A DNA stretch of 37,105 nucleotides from Candidatus Auribacterota bacterium. Its GTDB lineage: Bacteria; Auribacterota; UBA6266. Position numbers and translations under genes: made by a program. Below the pieces are notes generated by a model that saw only the letters and a list, made by a program, of their open reading frames with translations, did not search any database and had not been told where the DNA came from. The stretch is taken from the NCBI GenBank assembly GCA_016933315.1, contig JAFGBE010000096.1:1-37105 (forward strand), written 5' to 3'. Of the stretch, positions 33,333 to 37,105 are shown one piece after another (the first letter of the stretch is position 1; every line of letters starts with the position of its first letter).

Positions 33333-34253
33333 ATGAAAAATTTTATTATCAGAAGACTTGTTCTGGCTGTTTTGACGTTAACGGCTATTATTACGCTTGT
33401 CTTTTCCCTCACGCGCTTTATCCCCGGAGATCCCGTGTATAGTTTTGTAGGCAGGAGGGCGGACAGCGATACATTGAACCGCGTCAGATCGGCTTACGGG
33501 CTGGATGATCCTGTCCCCGCGCAGTTTTTCTGTTATATCGGGCAGCTGTTAAAAGGGAACCTCGGTTATTCTTATGTAACGGGGCAGCCGGTCGGGAAAC
33601 TGATTATAGGCCGCTTCCCGAACACGCTTAAACTTGCCCTGACGGCGATGGTATTCGCCACGTTGACGGGATTGATGCTGGGGCTGTTATCGGCGTCGAA
33701 TCCCGGCGGAGCCATAGACAGATTCTGCGTGCTGGTCTCGATTTCCGGAATATCAGTGCCTGTTTTTTGGTTCGGCCTTATATTGATCATAATCTTTTCC
33801 AACTTGCTGGGATGGCTCCCATCCTCCGGAATGGGTAACTTCACATATATTATTCTGCCGGCTCTTACTCTCGGTACCCGCTCAGCGGCTTATATTGCGA
33901 GAATAACAAGGACCAGCGTCATGGAAGTCATGGGAGAGAATTTTGTAATAACCGCCAGAGCAAAAGGACTGAGCAGGAACAGGATTTTATTTAAGCATAT
34001 TTTGAAAAATGCGCTTATACCGGTAGTTACTTTAATAGGGGTTGACCTTGGAAGCTACCTGAACGGTTCGGTCCTGACGGAGACGATCTTCGGATGGAAC
34101 GGGGTCGGAAACCTTGCTCTTACCGGAATTATGAACAGGGATTATCCCCTGATAATGGGCACGGTGCTGTTCGGGTCTTTCATTTTTATATGCGCAAATA
34201 TTATAGTGGATATTTCATATTCGTTTTTTAACCCCAAGGTAACCTATGAATAA
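33333..34253 (+). CDS. ABC peptide transporter permease, DppB type
   Basis: 306 residues with six membrane segments. It starts MKNFIIRRLVLAVLTLTAI, with the family's RFIPGDPV-like TRFIPGDPVYSFVG near residue 27, and SYVTGQPV. The EAA loop that contacts the ATPase is ARAKGLSRNRILFKHILKNA (about residues 208-227), followed by ALIPVVTLIG and ETIFGWNGVGNL. It pairs with the DppC-type gene that overlaps it by eight bases. The 55-base gap from the binding-protein gene has no strong RBS. Confidence 0.95.
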   Translation: MKNFIIRRLVLAVLTLTAIITLVFSLTRFIPGDPVYSFVGRRADSDTLNRVRSAYGLDDPVPAQFFCYIGQLLKGNLGYSYVTGQPVGKLIIGRFPNTLKLALTAMVFATLTGLMLGLLSASNPGGAIDRFCVLVSISGISVPVFWFGLILIIIFSNLLGWLPSSGMGNFTYIILPALTLGTRSAAYIARITRTSVMEVMGENFVITARAKGLSRNRILFKHILKNALIPVVTLIGVDLGSYLNGSVLTETIFGWNGVGNLALTGIMNRDYPLIMGTVLFGSFIFICANIIVDISYSFFNPKVTYE

Positions 34254-35082
34254 GAAAACAGAACATTTCCTGAGAAAAAACAAACTGGCGGTTTTCCTGG
34301 CGGCGATCCTTTGCCTGATCCTTTTGGCGGCTGTGTTTGCTCCCTGGGTTGCCCCTCACGACCCCTATGAAATAAACCTGGAGAAAGCGAAGGAGCCTCC
34401 TCAAAAAGCTTATCCGTTCGGCACGGACGCGCAGGGGAGATGCATTTTAAGCCGGATGATTTACGGCGCAAGAATATCCCTTTTCATCGGTTTTTGCGCT
34501 ACTGCTTCCGCGCTGTTTATCGGGGTTTTATTCGGGACTGTAGCAGCATATTTCGGCGGGATCGCGGATAATATCATAACATTTTTAATTGACGTTACGC
34601 TTTCTCTGCCGGGCTTGCTCGTCGCAATCGCGATAACGGTTGTTTTCGAACCGGGGGTCTTAACCGTATTGATAGCGCTCTGCATCGTCGGTTGGGCGGG
34701 TTTTGCCAGGATAATACGCTCCAGCGTGATTTCCATAAAAGGTCAGGATTATGTCGCTTCCGCCCTTGTGCTCGGATTATCAAGGAAACTGGTTATGTTG
34801 AAATATGTCCTTCCCAACATCATCCCGATAATTTTTATAACAGCCAGCCTCAGGATAGGGGTTTTTATCCTGTCCGAGGCGTCCCTTTCTTTCCTGGGTT
34901 TAGGCATAAGCCCGCCCGAACCTACATGGGGTGGTATGATTGCCTCAAGCGTAAGTTATGTGGAAACCGCGCCCTGGATGGCATTTTTCCCGGGTGTTGC
35001 CCTTGCCGTCACAATATTCTGTTTCAATCTTATAGGGGACAGCATGAAAGACTATGTTAATTTTATGGGGAATCGTCTATGA
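34246..35082 (+). CDS. ABC peptide transporter permease, DppC type
   Basis: 278 residues, six membrane segments. Signatures are YPFGTDAQGRCILSRMIYGA near residue 56, ARISLFIGF, and the C-terminal EAA loop with YVASALVLGLSRKLVMLKYV, then SEASLSFLGLGISPPEPTWG. The start ATG overlaps the end of the DppB-type gene by eight bases, which implies translational coupling. No DppD or DppF ATPase gene follows, so the motor subunits must be encoded elsewhere or shared with another importer. Confidence 0.95.
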   Translation: MNKKTEHFLRKNKLAVFLAAILCLILLAAVFAPWVAPHDPYEINLEKAKEPPQKAYPFGTDAQGRCILSRMIYGARISLFIGFCATASALFIGVLFGTVAAYFGGIADNIITFLIDVTLSLPGLLVAIAITVVFEPGVLTVLIALCIVGWAGFARIIRSSVISIKGQDYVASALVLGLSRKLVMLKYVLPNIIPIIFITASLRIGVFILSEASLSFLGLGISPPEPTWGGMIASSVSYVETAPWMAFFPGVALAVTIFCFNLIGDSMKDYVNFMGNRL

Positions 35083-35107
35083 AAAATTTCAGGAACAGGA
35101 TCGGATA

Positions 35108-35872
35108 ATGAGAATTTACTCATGGAACGTCAACGGCTTAAGGGCGGCTGCCGGCAAAGGGTTTAAAAAATGGTTTCTGTCCGAAAAACCGGACATTTTA
35201 TGCTTACAGGAAACAAAAGCGGATATAAGTCAGCTGCCGGAAGATATAACCGGTGTTGAGGGATACAGGTTTTATGCGGCTTTGTCCGAAAAAAAGGGAT
35301 ACAGCGGCGTAGCCGCGTATACGCGGAGCCTGCCGTCATCCGTTAAAACCGGGATAGGGGTTGGTAAATTTGATGCCGAGGGAAGAGTGCTGGTTTTGAA
35401 TTTTCCGGCATTTACCTTGTTGAATATATATTTTCCCAACGGACAGATGAGCGCAGAGAGGCTTAAGTATAAACTTGATTTTTGCGGCGCAGTCCTTGAT
35501 TATTGTATGAAGCTGAAAAGCTCCGGCTGCAAGATTATAATCTGCGGAGATTTTAATACGGCGCACAGGGAAATAGATTTGAAGAATCCCGGGGCGAATG
35601 AGAATTATTCGGGTTTCCTGCCTGTTGAGAGGGAGTGGATAGACAGGCTGGTTGAAAATGGATTTGTCGATGTATACAGGATGCTCTATCCTGATACAAT
35701 AAAATATTCATGGTGGAGTTACAGGTATAGCGCCAGGAAGAAGAACATAGGTTGGCGCATAGATTATTGTTTTGTTTCAGAAAATATGTCCGGACAGGTC
35801 GAAGATGCGATGATTTTTACCGATGTAATGGGTTCCGACCATTGTCCCATCGGCATAAAAGTAAATGCCTAG
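35108..35872 (+). CDS. xth: Exodeoxyribonuclease III / AP endonuclease
   Basis: 254 residues, ExoIII family, which cuts DNA at abasic sites and degrades 3' ends in base excision repair. The motifs are MRIYSWNVNGLRAA at the start, LQETKAD (Glu35), GDFNTAH (Asp148, Asn150) and GSDHCPIG (Asp244, His245). An in-frame ATG at 35054 would overlap the permease gene and add 18 residues before the conserved start, so ATG 35108 is used; its RBS (CAGGAT) is weak. It is 25 bases after the permease stop and could be co-transcribed. Confidence 0.96.
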   Translation: MRIYSWNVNGLRAAAGKGFKKWFLSEKPDILCLQETKADISQLPEDITGVEGYRFYAALSEKKGYSGVAAYTRSLPSSVKTGIGVGKFDAEGRVLVLNFPAFTLLNIYFPNGQMSAERLKYKLDFCGAVLDYCMKLKSSGCKIIICGDFNTAHREIDLKNPGANENYSGFLPVEREWIDRLVENGFVDVYRMLYPDTIKYSWWSYRYSARKKNIGWRIDYCFVSENMSGQVEDAMIFTDVMGSDHCPIGIKVNA

Positions 35873-35901
35873 TGTGTGAAAAGCATATAAAATGTGCGTA
35901 G

Positions 35902-35939
35902 GGAAGCAGGATTCAGGGCTTCCGGACACGGGATGTCCG
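35902..35939 (+). promoter_or_regulatory. Tandem hairpins ahead of a small exported-protein gene
   Basis: Two stems lie back to back: GGAAGC 35902-35907 with GCTTCC 35918-35923, and CGGACA 35923-35928 with TGTCCG 35934-35939. They are followed by AAAAAGGAG and the ATG at 35958. There is no T-tract, so they are not a terminator for xth. They could be a leader structure, an RNA-stabilising element or a repeat. Confidence 0.45.
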
Positions 35940-35957
35940 CAAAAAGGAGATTTTTGA

Positions 35958-36221
35958 ATGAGGATTTTATTTTGTGTTTGCCTGGTTCTAACCTTTCCTT
36001 CATTTTCAGCTTGCGAGGAAGCTCTGCAAACAGGGATGTGCACAGAGAACAGCTGCGAACTTAAGGAGAAAATCGGCCCCGAACCTGTGCTGAATGAGGA
36101 GCCGCTGCTAAGGACTCCCGAAGAAGACAGGACAGATGAAATGACTAAGCCGGCGGGACTGGAAAAGATAAAACAGACAAACAAGACCCCCGGAAACGAC
36201 CCGTATGACAGTTGGGAGTGA
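35958..36221 (+). CDS. Small exported protein or lipoprotein, unknown function
   Basis: 87 residues. The N-terminus MRILFCVCLVLTFPSFSAC is a short signal peptide that ends either in a signal peptidase I site (SFSA) or in a poor lipobox (FSAC). The mature part is acidic and Pro/Glu/Thr-rich, with Cys19, Cys28 and Cys33, and ends NDPYDSWE. It is low in complexity and not recognised. The RBS AAAGGAG before ATG 35958 is the best in the accessory region, which supports translation. Confidence 0.6.
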   Translation: MRILFCVCLVLTFPSFSACEEALQTGMCTENSCELKEKIGPEPVLNEEPLLRTPEEDRTDEMTKPAGLEKIKQTNKTPGNDPYDSWE

Positions 36222-36245
36222 TGGTTGCGGCTGTTAAATTTAGGG

Positions 36246-36273
36246 TTGACAATTATTGAAAGAGCATTATGAT
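36246..36273 (+). promoter_or_regulatory. Sigma-70-type promoter
   Basis: TTGACA (36246-36251) and TATGAT (36268-36273) are separated by 16 bases: a perfect -35 and a five-of-six -10 match. Transcription should start near 36280, inside or beside the palindrome at 36283-36298. It would drive the GH94-like gene at 36330. Confidence 0.82.
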
Positions 36274-36282
36274 ATTACAGAA

Positions 36283-36298
36283 ATGTTAACGTTAACAT
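36283..36298. promoter_or_regulatory. Perfect 16-bp palindrome, LacI-family-type operator
   Basis: ATGTTAACGTTAACAT is its own reverse complement over all 16 bases and is centred on CpG, as are many LacI-family operators. It lies 9 bases downstream of the -10 box, so a bound repressor would block initiation. The regulator is not in the window. Confidence 0.7.
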
Positions 36299-36329
36299 AG
36301 GGTTCATCTGAATTACCGGAGAAGTGGAT

Positions 36330-37105
36330 ATGAAGAGATCTGCCAATTATGAAGTAAATGATGCTGAGTTTATTATCAATGATTATAACAATACAAAACC
36401 GTTTTCGAGTTTCTTTCCGAGCATAGCGGGTGTTTGGGGAAAACCGATGTGGGTTTTCTATGTGAATCGCGGCCAGGCGATAGCGTGTATGGGGACAACC
36501 GACAAAAACGGGGCTATAACCGAATTCGTTGCCGCGAATAAGGCATACAGGCTGACCCCTTCTCATGGTTTCAGGACATTTATCAAATCCGGCGGCAATA
36601 TCCATGAGCCTTTCAGGCAGAAGTCAGGGAAAAGGAAGCCTGTCCAGAAAATGCATATAACTTCCGACAGGCTGAAGTTATCGGAAACAGACCGTTCATC
36701 CGGGTTCGAGACAACTGTGGAATATTTCGCAATCCCCAACGAGGAGATACCTTCGTTTGCCAGAATTCTCAAAATAAAAAACATATCGTCCGGGAGAAAA
36801 GACTTGCAGTGTCTCGACGGCATGCCTGTTATCGAACCGTACGGGACGGGCGATTACCTTCTGAAAAACATGAGCAGGCTCGCCGAAGGCTGGTTCAGCG
36901 GTGTCGAGTTTTCGAAGAAATACGGTGTGCCGGCCTACAAACTCAGGGTTATTCCCGAGGACAACCCGGAAATCGAAGAAATCAGGGCCGCGAATTTTTA
37001 CGGGGGGGTTGTTCTTCAGCCTTCCGGGAAAACCGTCATTCCCGCATTTATAACGGATCCGGAAGATATTTTCGGCGAGTTTAAGGATTTTACCGAGCCG
37101 GAAAA
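36330..37105 (+). CDS. GH94/cellobiose-phosphorylase-like protein, 5' part
   Basis: The frame is open from ATG 36330 to the end of the window (258 codons plus two bases), so the protein continues. GGAG at 36318-36321 is a suitable RBS. The stretch FSSFFPSIAGVWGKPMWVFY, then VNRGQAIACMGTTDKNGAIT and EFVAANKAYRLTPSHGFRTF, resembles the N-terminal beta-sandwich of large GH94/glycosyltransferase-36 proteins, which phosphorolyse or build beta-glucans. The catalytic (alpha/alpha)6 barrel would lie further on and cannot be seen, so the activity is a family-level guess. It has no signal peptide and is likely cytoplasmic. A consensus promoter and a LacI-type operator precede it, consistent with sugar-dependent control. 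Confidence 0.75.
   Translation, partial: MKRSANYEVNDAEFIINDYNNTKPFSSFFPSIAGVWGKPMWVFYVNRGQAIACMGTTDKNGAITEFVAANKAYRLTPSHGFRTFIKSGGNIHEPFRQKSGKRKPVQKMHITSDRLKLSETDRSSGFETTVEYFAIPNEEIPSFARILKIKNISSGRKDLQCLDGMPVIEPYGTGDYLLKNMSRLAEGWFSGVEFSKKYGVPAYKLRVIPEDNPEIEEIRAANFYGGVVLQPSGKTVIPAFITDPEDIFGEFKDFTEPE

Noticed and set aside
1..37105. tRNA or rRNA genes, CRISPR arrays, insertion sequences, prophage genes
   Set aside because: I looked for cloverleaf-like spans in the gaps, regular repeat-spacer units and transposase motifs and saw none; gaps are almost all below 110 bases.

Overview
The window holds the core translation and transcription super-operon of a bacterium, followed by an accessory region of about 13 kb. 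It does not match a model organism closely. Three features point to an uncultured-type diderm lineage near the PVC group, Omnitrophota or Elusimicrobiota: the EF-Tu switch I sequence, the DUF1844 plus zinc-ribbon and Minf_1886-type proteins, and a CPBP protease resembling the PEP-CTERM-associated family. That assignment is an inference; placing the concatenated ribosomal proteins in a tree would settle it. Arginine is written mostly with AGA/AGG codons. GTG starts are frequent (fusA, rpsJ, rpsC, rpsZ, adk, infA, rpsM, dan), and rpoC appears to start with TTG.

Region 1 (1-24,133) is one uninterrupted same-strand block: rpoB (3' end), rpoC, rpsL, rpsG, fusA, tuf, rpsJ, rplC, rplD, rplW, rplB, rpsS, rplV, rpsC, rplP, rpmC, rpsQ, rplN, rplX, rplE, rpsZ (zinc S14), rpsH, rplF, rplR, rpsE, rplO, secY, adk, map, infA, rpmJ, rpsM, rpsK, rpsD, rpoA, rplQ. 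It ends at a strong intrinsic terminator. The order is the classical str-S10-spc-alpha order, but rpmD (L30) is missing between rpsE and rplO. Zinc-ligand versions are used throughout (S14, L24, L36, Adk, and S4 with an H/C/C/C set). S19 carries an unusual Ala/Pro tail of about 50 residues. EF-Tu has a lengthened and altered switch I. The stretch around rpmJ and the rpsM leader holds a cluster of repeated, mutually pairing segments that looks like an undescribed alpha-operon regulatory RNA.

Region 2 (24,173-29,420, + strand) has two unrecognised small proteins, a HIT-family protein, a Minf_1886-like protein, a membrane-anchored double M16 metalloprotease whose second half is inactive, a DUF1844 protein and a zinc-ribbon protein. 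It ends convergently with a minus-strand CPBP membrane protease (29,428-30,081).

Region 3 (30,141-35,872, + strand) runs divergently from the CPBP gene. It encodes an N-acyl-D-amino-acid deacylase, a family-5 solute-binding lipoprotein, the two DppB/DppC-type permeases (no ATPase genes in the window) and exonuclease III. Together these suggest import and deacylation of D-amino-acid-containing peptides, perhaps from cell-wall turnover.

Region 4 (35,873-37,105) has tandem hairpins, a small exported protein, and a consensus sigma-70 promoter overlaid by a perfect 16-bp CpG-centred palindrome (LacI-type operator). These lie ahead of the 5' part of a large GH94/cellobiose-phosphorylase-like gene that runs off the end.
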